A stretch of DNA of 64,000 nucleotides from Bizionia myxarmorum. GTDB lineage: Bacteria > Bacteroidota > Bacteroidia > Flavobacteriales > Flavobacteriaceae. The stretch spans positions 1,054,001 to 1,118,000 of the forward strand of contig NZ_VSKK01000001.1 of NCBI RefSeq assembly GCF_008086205.1, given 5' to 3'. The notes below the pieces were generated by a model. The model was not told the origin of the DNA. It did no database searches and saw nothing but the letters and a program-made list of their open reading frames with translations. The number at the start of each line of letters is the position of its first letter. Within the stretch, counting starts at the first letter, position 1. Positions 53,925 to 63,350 of this stretch are shown one piece after another. The position numbers and the translations under genes were made by a program.

Positions 53925-54855
53925 AACGTATGCCGGAATAGAAGAACAATATTCCAAATTAGACAGTTCAAAAATCGTATTAATCCCAGTGCCTTATGAC
54001 GGTACAAGTACTTGGCAAAAAGGTGCTGATAAAGGACCAGAAGCATTTTTAAATGCATCCGAGAATATGGAACTTTATGATATTGAAACGGGAACGGAAG
54101 TTTATAAGCAAGGCGTTTATTTGGCGAAACCTATCACCGAAAATTCATCGCCAGAAAAAATGGTAGAGGCGGTTCATGAAGCCACTAAAAAGTATATTAA
54201 ACGCAATAAGTTTGTAACGGCTTTTGGTGGTGAACATTCTATTTCTATTGGAACTATTAGAGCATTTAATGAGTGTTTTAATAACCTGACTGTTTTACAA
54301 ATTGATGCGCATGCAGATTTGCGCAAGGAATTTCACGGTAGTAAATGTAACCATGCTTGTGCGGTTTATGAAGCTAGCCAAAACACCAATTTAATTCAAG
54401 TTGGTATTCGTAGTATGGATGTTATTGAAACCACGGTAATGGATTTCGAAAAAACATATTTCGCTCATGATATGGCTGTGGATGATACGTGGATGGACTC
54501 TGCAATAGATCAGATGACAGAAAATGTGTTTATCACAATCGATTTGGATGCTTTTGATCCGTCGATTATGCCAAGTACAGGAACACCAGAACCAGGTGGT
54601 TTATTATGGTATGAAACGCTTGACTTCTTACGTCAGGTATTTGCTGAAAAGAATGTAGTAGGTTTTGATATTGTGGAATTATGTCCAAATGAAACCGAAC
54701 GTTCATCAGACTTTTTAGCAGCCAAATTATATTACAAAATGCTATCTTATAAGTTTCTAGATGAAGCGGCAGGCGATAGCTTCGATAACAATTTTAACGA
54801 ATCAAAAGAAAATACGAATAAATTTTCTAAATTTAATGAAGACGATGACAACTAA
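53914..54855 (+). CDS. speB: agmatinase
   Basis: A 313-residue ureohydrolase that turns agmatine into putrescine and urea. Mn-binding motifs: GGEHSIS near 107, DAHADLR near 130, DLDAFDPSIMPSTGTPEPGG near 210. It overlaps the next gene near its stop, so the three polyamine genes are coupled. Confidence 0.92.
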   Translation: MENKTYAGIEEQYSKLDSSKIVLIPVPYDGTSTWQKGADKGPEAFLNASENMELYDIETGTEVYKQGVYLAKPITENSSPEKMVEAVHEATKKYIKRNKFVTAFGGEHSISIGTIRAFNECFNNLTVLQIDAHADLRKEFHGSKCNHACAVYEASQNTNLIQVGIRSMDVIETTVMDFEKTYFAHDMAVDDTWMDSAIDQMTENVFITIDLDAFDPSIMPSTGTPEPGGLLWYETLDFLRQVFAEKNVVGFDIVELCPNETERSSDFLAAKLYYKMLSYKFLDEAAGDSFDNNFNESKENTNKFSKFNEDDDN

Positions 54856-55819
54856 AGGACACATATCACAATTTATAGAAAAGTATTACTTACACTTTAA
54901 TGCAGCTGCTTTAGTGGATGCCGCAAAAGGGTATGAAGATCAATTAAACAATGGCGCTAAAATGCTGGTTTCACTTGCTGGAGCTATGAGTACAGCAGAA
55001 ATTGGAAAGATTTTTGCAGAAATGATTCGCCAAGATAAAGTGCAAATTATTTCGTGTACAGGTGCAAACTTGGAAGAGGATATTATGAATTTAGTAGCAC
55101 ATTCTCATTACAAACGTGTTCCTAATTATCGCGATTTAACACCGCAAGATGAATGGGATTTAATGGAGAAAGGTTTAAACCGTGTTACAGACACGTGTAT
55201 TCCAGAGGAAGAAGCTTTTAGAAGGATTCAAGAACATATTGTAAAAATATGGAAAGATGCAGAAGCGGCTGGCGAACGTTATTTGCCGCATGAGTATATG
55301 TACAAATTATTACTTTCAGGTGCTTTAGAAGAGCACTATGAAATTGATTTAAAAGATTCTTGGATGTATGCTGCAGCCGAAAAAAACCTGCCTATTATCT
55401 GTCCAGGATGGGAAGATAGTACGATGGGGAATATTTTTGCCAGCTATGTTTTAAAAGGTGAATTGCAACCAAGTACCATGAAATCTGGTATTGAATACAT
55501 GACGTTTTTAGCAGAATGGTATACAGCCAATTCTCAAAATGGTATCGGTTTTTTCCAAATTGGTGGTGGTATTTCGGGAGATTTCCCAATTTGTGTGGTG
55601 CCTATGTTATACCAAGATATGGAGAGAACAGACACGCCATTCTGGAGTTATTTCTGTCAGATTAGTGATTCCACTACAAGTTACGGATCGTATTCAGGAG
55701 CCGTTCCTAATGAGAAAATTACTTGGGGAAAATTAGATATTAATACGCCGAAATTTATAATTGAAAGTGATGCAACCATTGTTGCACCATTGGTTTTTGC
55801 TTACCTACTAGGAATGTAA
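54836..55819 (+). CDS. deoxyhypusine synthase-like protein (probable homospermidine synthase)
   Basis: A 327-residue NAD-fold enzyme from the ATG at 54836 (ATG at 54845 also possible; a frame from 54761 adds 25 non-family residues). Family motifs are LVSLAGAMSTAEIG near 43, ISCTGANLEEDI near 73, and the catalytic Lys in PNEKITWGKLD near 295. Bacteria lack eIF5A, and bacterial DHS homologues have been shown to make homospermidine from putrescine and spermidine. It sits after speA and speB, which supply putrescine. Confidence 0.82.
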   Translation: MKTMTTKGHISQFIEKYYLHFNAAALVDAAKGYEDQLNNGAKMLVSLAGAMSTAEIGKIFAEMIRQDKVQIISCTGANLEEDIMNLVAHSHYKRVPNYRDLTPQDEWDLMEKGLNRVTDTCIPEEEAFRRIQEHIVKIWKDAEAAGERYLPHEYMYKLLLSGALEEHYEIDLKDSWMYAAAEKNLPIICPGWEDSTMGNIFASYVLKGELQPSTMKSGIEYMTFLAEWYTANSQNGIGFFQIGGGISGDFPICVVPMLYQDMERTDTPFWSYFCQISDSTTSYGSYSGAVPNEKITWGKLDINTPKFIIESDATIVAPLVFAYLLGM

Positions 55820-55821
55820 TC

Positions 55822-57357
55822 ATGGACATCCAAAAAATAGAAAATATAGAATTAAAATACCTAACGGTTGGCGATTATGAAGAATTAAAATCGGCAACTT
55901 TGGAGGCTTACGGCGGTGTTTTAAATTCGTATTGGAAAGAACAACACATTAGAGATTTAACCGCCAAGTTCCCGGAAGGACAAGTGGTTATTAAAATTGA
56001 TGGCGACATTGCGGGTTGCGCTTTGTCCATAATTGTTGATTTCAATAGTATTGATGATGAGCATACCTACGAAGATATTATTGCTGGCGAATCCTTTAGG
56101 AATCATGATCCAGATGGTGACGTTTTATATGGTATTGACGTTTTTATAAAACCAAAATATCGCGGTTTACGTTTAGGTAGACGTCTTTATGATTACCGGA
56201 AGGAAGTTTGTGAAAACCTTAATTTAAAAGGCATTGTTTTCGGTGGGCGTATGCCAAATTATCATCAACATAAACATTTAACACCTAAAGAATATTTCGA
56301 AAAGGTAAAACATAAGGAAATTCATGATCCTGTTTTAAACTTTCAAATTTCTAATGATTTTCACCCCGTTCGTATTTTAAAAGGTTATTTGGAAGGTGAT
56401 ACGGCTTCCAACGAGTACGCTGTTTTAATGGAGTGGGATAATATTTATTACACCAAGCCTAAAAAGAAAGCAAGTACGGTTAAAACCATTGTGCGTTTAG
56501 GCCTTATTCAGTGGCAAATGCGTTCTTATAAAGGTCTGGACGATTTGATGCAGCAAGTGGAGTATTTTATTGATAGTGTTTCTGCTTACCGTTCTGATTT
56601 TGCTGTTTTTCCGGAGTTTTTCAACGCTCCTTTAATGGCGGAATTTAACCATATGCACGAACCGGAAGCAATTAGAGAGTTGGCGAAATTCACGGAAACC
56701 ATCGTGAATAAATTAAGTCAATTATCAATTTCCTATAACATCAATATTATTTCAGGAAGTATGCCTGAAGTGGTAGGTGATAAGTTATTTAATGTGGGGT
56801 ATTTATGCCGCCGTGATGGTAGTGTGGAACGTTACGAGAAAATTCATGTAACACCAGATGAAGCCAAGGTTTGGGGCATGCAGAATGGAAATAAATTGCA
56901 AACCTTTGAAACAGATTCAGGAAAAATTGGTATTTTAATTTGCTATGATTCGGAATTTCCAGAATTATCACGTTTATTGGCAGACGAAGGCATGGATATT
57001 TTATTCGTTCCCTTTTTAACGGATACCCAAAATGGTTATTCGCGTGTGCGTTTATGTGCGCAGGCACGAGCGGTTGAAAACGAGTGTTATGTAGCCATTT
57101 CTGGGAGTGTGGGCAATTTACCAAATGTAAGTAACATGGATATTCAATATGCCCAATCGGCTGTTTTTACACCCTGCGATTTTTCATTTCCAAGCAATGG
57201 TATTAAAGCAGAGGCAACACCAAACACCGAAATGATCCTTGTAGCAGACGTTGATTTGAGTTTATTGCGGGAACTTCATTCCTTTGGAGCCGTTAAAAAC
57301 CTAAAAGACAGACGAAAAGATTTTTATGATGTTATCCGAATTAATAACAATAAATAG
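55822..57357 (+). CDS. GNAT acetyltransferase fused to carbon-nitrogen hydrolase
   Basis: A 511-residue two-domain protein. Residues 15-215: GNAT fold with IKPKYRGLRLGRRLYDYR (acetyl-CoA loop) near 115. Residues 225-505: nitrilase fold with the triad Glu (FPEFFNAP near 260), Lys (YEKIHVTPDE near 340) and Cys (LICYDSEFPE near 375). Such fusions are known and often called bifunctional. Position just after three polyamine genes suggests a polyamine-derived amide or N-acetylated amine, but this is inference. Confidence 0.85.
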   Translation: MDIQKIENIELKYLTVGDYEELKSATLEAYGGVLNSYWKEQHIRDLTAKFPEGQVVIKIDGDIAGCALSIIVDFNSIDDEHTYEDIIAGESFRNHDPDGDVLYGIDVFIKPKYRGLRLGRRLYDYRKEVCENLNLKGIVFGGRMPNYHQHKHLTPKEYFEKVKHKEIHDPVLNFQISNDFHPVRILKGYLEGDTASNEYAVLMEWDNIYYTKPKKKASTVKTIVRLGLIQWQMRSYKGLDDLMQQVEYFIDSVSAYRSDFAVFPEFFNAPLMAEFNHMHEPEAIRELAKFTETIVNKLSQLSISYNINIISGSMPEVVGDKLFNVGYLCRRDGSVERYEKIHVTPDEAKVWGMQNGNKLQTFETDSGKIGILICYDSEFPELSRLLADEGMDILFVPFLTDTQNGYSRVRLCAQARAVENECYVAISGSVGNLPNVSNMDIQYAQSAVFTPCDFSFPSNGIKAEATPNTEMILVADVDLSLLRELHSFGAVKNLKDRRKDFYDVIRINNNK

Positions 57358-57395
57358 TAATTTTGTTTTTTTAAAAAAGTATAAATAATTGCCTA

Positions 57396-57731
57396 GTGAT
57401 GAAAAATAAAAATGATAATTTAAAACGCGTAATCGTAGACTTTAAAAAGTTAACGCCAGAAATTTTAGCGTTACTCGTTGAAAAATATCCTGATGGTTAT
57501 GATGAAGATCAGATTGTCTCCTTTAAAAATGCGAAAAATGAACTCATTGAAGCTGTAGAAGTTACGACAGTGGATACCAAGTATTTGGTTAAAGTTAGTA
57601 TGAAATTAGCTGCTACCATGGAGAATTATGATGAAGATGATTATGAGGATTTTGAGGAAACAGATCCAGAAGCTATTCAAGATCCAGAAATTGAATTAAC
57701 CGATGAAGACGCCGAAGAAGACGTTGATTAA
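57396..57731 (+). CDS. small acidic protein of unknown function
   Basis: A 111-residue protein. The first 70 residues look folded (VIVDFKKLTPEILALLVEKYPDGYDEDQIVSF); the last 35 are strongly acidic (EDDYEDFEETD and on). No domain is recognised. Compact spacing with the two genes downstream suggests a shared transcript. Confidence 0.6.
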   Translation: MMKNKNDNLKRVIVDFKKLTPEILALLVEKYPDGYDEDQIVSFKNAKNELIEAVEVTTVDTKYLVKVSMKLAATMENYDEDDYEDFEETDPEAIQDPEIELTDEDAEEDVD

Positions 57732-57743
57732 ATTTCTTTTAAA

Positions 57744-57974
57744 ATGAGAACAGCTGTTTTTAAATCTTACGAGAATGGATATTTCACATTCTGGTTTGAC
57801 AATGGTGAAGAACTTGCTTTTGAAGACGTTCATCCACGTGTATTAAAACAATACGATTTGAAAAATGACGATACGTTTATCGATCAGGAATTCCGAATTG
57901 TTTTTGTGGAAGTACCTGCTGCTTCTGATGACGATTTAGCGATTTACAGAGTTGAAAGTTTAAAACCACTATAA
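57744..57974 (+). CDS. small protein of unknown function
   Basis: A 76-residue beta-rich protein (MRTAVFKSYENGYFTFWFDNGEELAFEDVHP). No domain recognised, no signal peptide or membrane segment. It begins 12 nt after the acidic protein. Confidence 0.55.
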   Translation: MRTAVFKSYENGYFTFWFDNGEELAFEDVHPRVLKQYDLKNDDTFIDQEFRIVFVEVPAASDDDLAIYRVESLKPL

Positions 57975-57984
57975 TAACATTTGT

Positions 57985-58398
57985 ATGGAAACATCGTTTC
58001 ATATGTCATTACCTTGTGTCAGTGTAAGCAGCACGCAGGATTTTTATGTTAATAAATTAGGTGCTAAATTAGGAAGGCATACACAAACGTGGTTAGATAT
58101 TAATTTATTCGGACATCAACTCACTTTTATTAAAGCTGCGAAATTTGAGTTTTCTAAACCCAGTTATGTATTTGAAAGTAAAGTTTTGCCCACTTTTCAT
58201 TTTGGTGTTATTGTAGATAGTATTGTTTGGAAAAAAATCTATGCTAACCTTCAGGATTCGGGGATGAAATTAGTGACGGAAAGCACCTTTTTAGAAGGGA
58301 AAATAGGACAGCATAAATCCTTTTTTGTGGAAGATCCAAATGGGTATATGCTGGAATTTAAAAGCTTTAAAAAACCAACTGAAACTTTTAAGCATTAA
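57985..58398 (+). CDS. VOC-superfamily (glyoxalase/bleomycin-resistance fold) protein
   Basis: A 137-residue protein with one paired beta-alpha-beta-beta-beta module: SVSSTQDFYVNKLGAKLGRH near 11, HQLTFIK with a metal-type His near 45, FFVEDPNGYMLEFKSFK near 112. Substrate unknown. It ends the plus-strand run and a terminator follows. Confidence 0.8.
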   Translation: METSFHMSLPCVSVSSTQDFYVNKLGAKLGRHTQTWLDINLFGHQLTFIKAAKFEFSKPSYVFESKVLPTFHFGVIVDSIVWKKIYANLQDSGMKLVTESTFLEGKIGQHKSFFVEDPNGYMLEFKSFKKPTETFKH

Positions 58399-58446
58399 AA
58401 TAAAAGGCTATATTAGAAATAGAACTATTCTTATAAAAACAAAAAG

Positions 58447-58475
58447 CAGCAATTGTTTTCCAGTTGCTGTTTTTT
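58447..58475 (+). terminator. terminator after the VOC gene
   Basis: CAGCAATTG and CAGTTGCTG form a 9-bp stem (one G-U pair) around TTTTC, then six T. A run of A before it makes it usable on both strands. 48 nt past the VOC stop. Confidence 0.85.
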
Positions 58476-58723
58476 GCCTTAAAAATTCATTCTTATTAAA
58501 ATATCAATACACACCAATATTCGGGCCGTTATGTTAGCCAATAAAACACCAAATAAACTGCTATAAAACTCAAGAGAACTACTGTGTTTTTATACATTCC
58601 ATCTCAATTGAAGAATTAAACCATTTTAAAGGCTTGAAAAAAATGGATAGTCACGTTTATATTAAAGACCTTCATATTTTAAATTGTAGATTCTGTAAAG
58701 CGTCTTTCAGCAACTGCCAAAGA

Positions 58724-58807
58724 AATACTAGTTAATGCATTCAGAATACTAGCTACTGCATTTAGAATACTAGCTACTGCGTTTAAAATACTAGCTGCTG
58801 TATATGT
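58724..58807. repeat. 21-bp tandem repeat, four units
   Basis: Units start at 58724, 58745, 58766 and 58787 with core AATACTAGCTACTGCATTTA; the middle two differ by one or two bases. Because 21 is a multiple of three, one frame reads a heptad repeat (AFRILAT, AFRILAT, AFKILAA) through a stop at about 58854, but the frame has no ATG. The rest of the 449-bp gap between the convergent VOC and mannosyltransferase-like genes holds a terminator and no other gene. Confidence 0.8.
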
Positions 58808-58847
58808 ATTAAAAGAAACTACAAGTGTAATAATTCCAGCGCCAGTT

Positions 58848-60233
58848 TTAATTTGAGTTCAAGTCGCTTCGGTTATAAATATCATGCAAGAAAACACCAA
58901 AAACAACTGTATATTCTAGAGCGATAATCCAAAGATTTTCCGAGTTATCGGTATTAGAATAAGCTAAATAGCTAAAAATAATCATAAAGCTCCAAAGCAG
59001 CTGGAATCTGTAATTTGTAAAAACACCCAATAAAACTAATGTCGCCACATACCAAGGATGAACCGTTGTTGCTGTAAAATAGTAAACCGTTAAAGCAATT
59101 AGCATAGTAGCTATAAATTGCTTGCTGTGATTCACTTTTCTGAAATATGCTAACCCCAAAACAAAAAGAAAGATGAAAATGGCCGTTGCTTTTCCTATAA
59201 CAGCAATCTGATTATAACCAGAAAGCCAAAATCCTAATTCTCTGAATATATAGTATAAACTGGCATTGAACTCGAAGTTTTGAAACCATAAAGCTACCGT
59301 ATTGGCATAGTTGTTTAAAAATTCTGTTGAATAAAAGGGTAGAAAAAAGCAAATAGTAGAGATACCCACAATGCCATAAAATGCTAATAATTTTAACCAA
59401 TTGTTTTGAGCTGATTTCAACTTTTCAGTTGTATCCACGTTTTCTTTTCTAAACCATTTAAAAAATAGGGGCAAGAACAACAAAGGAATTAATTTTACCG
59501 AAATAGAACAGGCAAAAACAAAAGCGGCTAGCATCCACTTTTCTTTGTCTAGTAAATATAAACTCCAAATTAGAAAGAAGAGCATGATTCCTTCAAAATG
59601 TAAATTTCCCGTAAGCTCTATAATAATAAACGGATTTAAAATATACCAAAAAATGAGATGAGCAGGTAAATGAAGTTGGGTTAATAGTTTTTTTCCAAAG
59701 TAAAGAATCCCGAAATCGGCAGCAATAATAAGCAGACGTAAAACGACGACGGATCCTAAAATACTTTTACCAGCAAACAGTCCAGCAAATATAAAACACA
59801 ACTGATTTAGAGGCGGATAATTGGTGAAATGACTCGCGTTTAAAGCGCCCATTCCGTTATAAAGTTCTTGTGCTTGAGCAACTGGGAATTCACCATTTGT
59901 TATGAAAGATTCTGGCGTATATAAATATGGATTAAAACCTTCTAAAATCATGCGGCCATCCCAAATAAAGCGGTAAAAGTCTTGAGATAAATTAGGGATA
60001 GCTAAAATAAACACCGCTCGAAACCCGAAAGCCAACCACGTTAAAAACTGAAGATTATGTTTAGTGAGTTGAATAATTTTGTAAAAAGACACAAACAATG
60101 CTGTGTAAAGCATCAGTAGTTTTATGCTATCTGTTCGTTCCAAATTATAAGCAAAAGCCCCATAAAATAATACACTCGAAAAAACCAGCAGTAAAGGAAA
60201 TTTATAAATCTTTAGAAATTGAGAAACTTGCAT
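58848..60233 (-). CDS. polytopic GT-C mannosyltransferase-like protein
   Basis: A 461-residue membrane protein from the ATG at 60233 (a TTG at 60305 is rejected). About 11-12 helices, with the polyprenol-dependent GT-C pattern: SQDFYRFIWDGRMILEGFNPYLY near 83 (acidic pair in the first loop), HFTNYPPLNQL near 135, and TVHPWYVATL near 390. Such enzymes add sugars from lipid-linked donors on the periplasmic face. It lies in the same strand group as the two GT2 genes, which may supply the lipid-linked sugar. Confidence 0.7.
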   Translation of the reverse strand: MQVSQFLKIYKFPLLLVFSSVLFYGAFAYNLERTDSIKLLMLYTALFVSFYKIIQLTKHNLQFLTWLAFGFRAVFILAIPNLSQDFYRFIWDGRMILEGFNPYLYTPESFITNGEFPVAQAQELYNGMGALNASHFTNYPPLNQLCFIFAGLFAGKSILGSVVVLRLLIIAADFGILYFGKKLLTQLHLPAHLIFWYILNPFIIIELTGNLHFEGIMLFFLIWSLYLLDKEKWMLAAFVFACSISVKLIPLLFLPLFFKWFRKENVDTTEKLKSAQNNWLKLLAFYGIVGISTICFFLPFYSTEFLNNYANTVALWFQNFEFNASLYYIFRELGFWLSGYNQIAVIGKATAIFIFLFVLGLAYFRKVNHSKQFIATMLIALTVYYFTATTVHPWYVATLVLLGVFTNYRFQLLWSFMIIFSYLAYSNTDNSENLWIIALEYTVVFGVFLHDIYNRSDLNSN

Positions 60234-60305
60234 CCCGTAAATATAAGGATTAGATGGCTTTCTTAAACTATTAATATTTCGCAAGGAAAACTTAAAATTG
60301 CACAA

Positions 60306-60338
60306 AAAAAATCAACCATTAGGTATAGTTGATTTTTT
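60306..60338 (-). terminator. terminator of the NAD(P)-binding protein gene
   Basis: AAAAAATCAAC and GTTGATTTTTT are perfect 11-bp arms around an 11-base loop. On the minus strand it lies 26 nt past the stop and ends in T; it also insulates the downstream gene. Confidence 0.8.
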
Positions 60339-60363
60339 CAAAAATGACATACTTGAAATTATT

Positions 60364-61008
60364 TTAAGCTTCCATTTTTGATACTTTATGTAAAGCGTCT
60401 GCAATAAGCATATCGCCTTTTATCATTTCGAAAGTTGCTTTGTTAGCAATATCGTCGTTTAACGTTCTGACTAAAGTTTGAGCCACATCATTTCGGCTGA
60501 TTTCCCCATTTTTGTTTAGTTTCTGCTCTAGTTCTATCTTATTTAAAAATTCGTCGTTTGTTAAAGCGCCTGGTCTTACGATGGTGTAATTTAAGCCACT
60601 TTCCATTAAATGTTTGTCGGCATTTTGTTTGGCATTCAAATAGGCTTCTAAATCGGGTACAGATTTTGGCTCATCTGCTCCCATAGAACTCAACATCACA
60701 AATTTCTTAATATTATTGGTTTTAGAAGCATCAATTAATTTCTTTGCTCCATTTTGATCCACGGCCTCCACATTTTTTCCACCAGAACCTGCCGCAAAAA
60801 TCACTTTGTCAATTTTGCTATTGAAAGCATGTGAAACATCCTGTTCTAAATCTACTAAAACAGTTTCAATATTTTTCGCTTTAAAGAACGGAATCTGCTC
60901 TTCTTTTCGCACCATAGCAATGGGATTGAAATATTGAGATTCGCTTAAAAGATTAATTATTTTTTTTCCTGTGGTACCATGAGCACCGGCTACTAAAACA
61001 TTTTCCAT
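60364..61008 (-). CDS. NAD(P)H-binding protein, atypical SDR (NmrA-like)
   Basis: A 214-residue Rossmann protein: VAGAHGTTGKKIINLL near 6 is the dinucleotide loop, DKVIFAAGSGG near 67 and SSMGADEP near 107 follow, and YTIVRPGALTN near 142 holds the family Arg-Pro. The usual YxxxK pair is not clear, so it may be non-catalytic or act in redox signalling. Its own terminator suggests a separate transcript. Confidence 0.8.
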   Translation of the reverse strand: MENVLVAGAHGTTGKKIINLLSESQYFNPIAMVRKEEQIPFFKAKNIETVLVDLEQDVSHAFNSKIDKVIFAAGSGGKNVEAVDQNGAKKLIDASKTNNIKKFVMLSSMGADEPKSVPDLEAYLNAKQNADKHLMESGLNYTIVRPGALTNDEFLNKIELEQKLNKNGEISRNDVAQTLVRTLNDDIANKATFEMIKGDMLIADALHKVSKMEA

Positions 61009-61089
61009 ACCTTAATATACGACTAAAGGCAAGGTTTTCCAAAAACTGACAGCAGTTTAACGAGACTTTAATAGTTTTGGGAGGAGTTG

Positions 61090-62574
61090 TTAATCGTTTC
61101 TTAAAGATTTAAAAAACACATAACCGAAGCCTAGAAATAACATTAGATGAAATCCGAATAATCCGAAATCGCCTGCTTTTCCTACTACAAATGCACTATA
61201 CATTCCAAAAGCGAAATAGAGCATGAATAGACCTTCAAAAATAACATGCATGGATATTTTCTTCTTTAAGTAAATGTTGTCTTTCCAAGAATCTTTAATG
61301 GAGTTTACATTGAATTTTGGTGTACGAATAAAATCACTGCGCTTTCTTAAATGCCCTTCGATAACGGCTATGGTGTTGTGAAGTGAAAAACCCATGGCAA
61401 TTGAGAAAAATGTAAAAAACATACCTATGTAGTTTACAAAACTTTTTAAACTTGAACCATGTAGGCGTTTATAAATAGCCCAGTAGCAAATAAAGAATAT
61501 TACTGAACTAATGATGAAAAAGCTAGTGGCATAGAAAAACATTTTAAGCGTTTCATTTGCATGTTTTATGTAGAGCATCGGGACACTTAAAATAGCCACA
61601 ATTAGAATGCTTAAAAACATGGTGCTGTTTAACAAATGTAGAAAACCGTGCACTTTAGTCTTGGTGGAAATATCCTTATTTTTTAAAATCTTAAAAAACA
61701 TTTTCTGAAAATTTTCAGCGCCACCTTTATTCCATCTAAACTGTTGTGATCTTGCAGCACTTATAATAATAGGAAGTTCAGCAGGTGTTTCCACATGTTC
61801 TAAATATTTAAATTCCCAGTTTTTTAATTGGGCGCGATAGCTTAAATCTAAATCTTCAGTCAGGGTGTCACCTTCCCAATTGCCCGCATCTAAAATGCAG
61901 GTTTTACGCCAAACGCCGGCTGTTCCATTAAAGTTTATAAAATGACCTTTAATATTTCTACCGGTTTGTTCTAATGTGAAATGCGCATCTAAAGCAAAGG
62001 CTTGAATTTTGGTAAGAATGGAAAAGTCTCTATTAATATGGCCCCATCGCGTTTGCACAACACCTATGTTTTCATTTTTAAAATAGGGAATGGTTTGTAA
62101 TAACCAATCGGACTTTGGTAGAAAATCCGCATCAAAAATGACTATAAAATCGCCTTTTGCAGTTTCTAATCCGGCTTTAAGTGCGCCAGCTTTAAAACCC
62201 GTTCTATCGGTTCGGTGAATGTGCTTAATATCCAGCCCTGTTTTCTGTAATGCGGTAACTATTCTGGCAGTTATAGCAAAGGATTCATCTGTAGAATCAT
62301 CCAGAACTTGAATTTCTAATTTACCTTCAGGATATTCTATTTTTGAAATGTTTTCTAGTAAACGTTCTATTACATACAATTCATTATAAATAGGAAGTTG
62401 AATGGTTACAACCGGTGTTTCTTCAGGAACGGATAAATCGAATTTTGGTGAATTTTCAACTTGTTTTTCAGCGGATAAGTAGTTGAATAATAAATTAAGT
62501 TGTGCCAAAGCATACATGAAGATGAGTAGCAATGCCAAGGTGTAAATGCTTATAATAATAGCTTCAAGTATCAT
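61090..62574 (-). CDS. cellulose-synthase-like family 2 glycosyltransferase
   Basis: A 494-residue enzyme: two N-terminal helices, a GT-A domain with VTIQLPIYNE near 55, QVLDDSTDES near 90, FDADFLPKSDW near 150, TLTEDLDLSYRA near 236 and QQFRWNKGG (QxxRW) near 275, then four to five helices. This is the processive/CsgA-like GT2 type. The glycan is unknown. Its start overlaps the upstream GT2 by ATGA. Confidence 0.85.
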   Translation of the reverse strand: MILEAIIISIYTLALLLIFMYALAQLNLLFNYLSAEKQVENSPKFDLSVPEETPVVTIQLPIYNELYVIERLLENISKIEYPEGKLEIQVLDDSTDESFAITARIVTALQKTGLDIKHIHRTDRTGFKAGALKAGLETAKGDFIVIFDADFLPKSDWLLQTIPYFKNENIGVVQTRWGHINRDFSILTKIQAFALDAHFTLEQTGRNIKGHFINFNGTAGVWRKTCILDAGNWEGDTLTEDLDLSYRAQLKNWEFKYLEHVETPAELPIIISAARSQQFRWNKGGAENFQKMFFKILKNKDISTKTKVHGFLHLLNSTMFLSILIVAILSVPMLYIKHANETLKMFFYATSFFIISSVIFFICYWAIYKRLHGSSLKSFVNYIGMFFTFFSIAMGFSLHNTIAVIEGHLRKRSDFIRTPKFNVNSIKDSWKDNIYLKKKISMHVIFEGLFMLYFAFGMYSAFVVGKAGDFGLFGFHLMLFLGFGYVFFKSLRND

Positions 62575-63263
62575 TTTTTGAAACCGTATTTAAAAATCCA
62601 AAGTAATATTTTAAAACCAGCCAATACAGCGCCTTTTACTGTTCCAGATACTTTTGAAACACCAATTCGGTTTCTATAATGTACCGGAATTTCGGTGTAT
62701 GGAATATGGCGGTTTAAAACCTTTAATTGCATTTCTACGGTCCAACCATAGGTTCTGTCTTCCATGTTCAAGGCCAACAAATCATTGTATTTTATGGCAC
62801 GAAATGGACCTAAATCTGTGAATTTTGAACCAAACATGATACGCATTAAAGTTGTTGCTAACCAATTTCCAAATACTTGCGGAATGGTCATCGCGCCTTT
62901 TTCACGATGTTCTTTGCAACGCGCGCCGATAACGAAACTTACAGTATTATCTAGAATAGGTTGAATGATTTTGGTGAGTTCTTCAGGAAAGTCACTGTAG
63001 TCGCCATCTAAAAAAACAATGATGTCTGGCTTTTCATTTTGTTCAGCCACATAAGCCATTCCTTTTAAACAGGCGTAGCCATAACCTCTTCTGCTTTCTT
63101 TTAAAACCGTTGCACCAGCCGCTTTCGCATTGAATTCTGTAGCATCAGTAGAGTTATTACTAACCACAATGATTTCGCTTACAATTTCTGGGATATCTTT
63201 AATAACCAGCGCAATAGAATCGGCTTCATTATAAGCAGGAATAATAACTTTAATTGTGGGCAT
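62571..63263 (-). CDS. family 2 glycosyltransferase, dolichyl/polyprenyl-phosphate-mannose-synthase-like
   Basis: A 230-residue enzyme from the ATG at 63263; a GTG frame from 63311 is rejected because it adds 16 non-family residues. IPAYNEADSIALVI near 6, VVSNNSTDAT near 35, VFLDGDYSDFPEE near 85, KEHREKGAM near 120, and PVHYRNRIGVSKV near 200 match DPM1-like GT2. It probably makes a lipid-phosphate sugar for the GT-C or GT2 enzymes nearby, with which it shares a strand; overlap with the next gene is 4 nt. Confidence 0.82.
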   Translation of the reverse strand: MPTIKVIIPAYNEADSIALVIKDIPEIVSEIIVVSNNSTDATEFNAKAAGATVLKESRRGYGYACLKGMAYVAEQNEKPDIIVFLDGDYSDFPEELTKIIQPILDNTVSFVIGARCKEHREKGAMTIPQVFGNWLATTLMRIMFGSKFTDLGPFRAIKYNDLLALNMEDRTYGWTVEMQLKVLNRHIPYTEIPVHYRNRIGVSKVSGTVKGAVLAGFKILLWIFKYGFKK

Positions 63264-63350
63264 TAGAGGTTTTATTTGAAGATGCAAAAGTACGGTTTTT
63301 TCGGCTTGCACTTTGAAAGCTTTGAAGAGATTAGAAAAGGACGTTTATAT

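Noticed and set aside
58724-58807. A CRISPR array
   Set aside because: The 21-bp units abut directly with no variable spacers, so this is a plain tandem repeat.
58848-60305. Start of the mannosyltransferase-like gene at 60305
   Set aside because: That codon is TTG and the extra 24 residues are polar and unlike the family. The ATG at 60233 starts directly before the first helix, and a terminator lies between.
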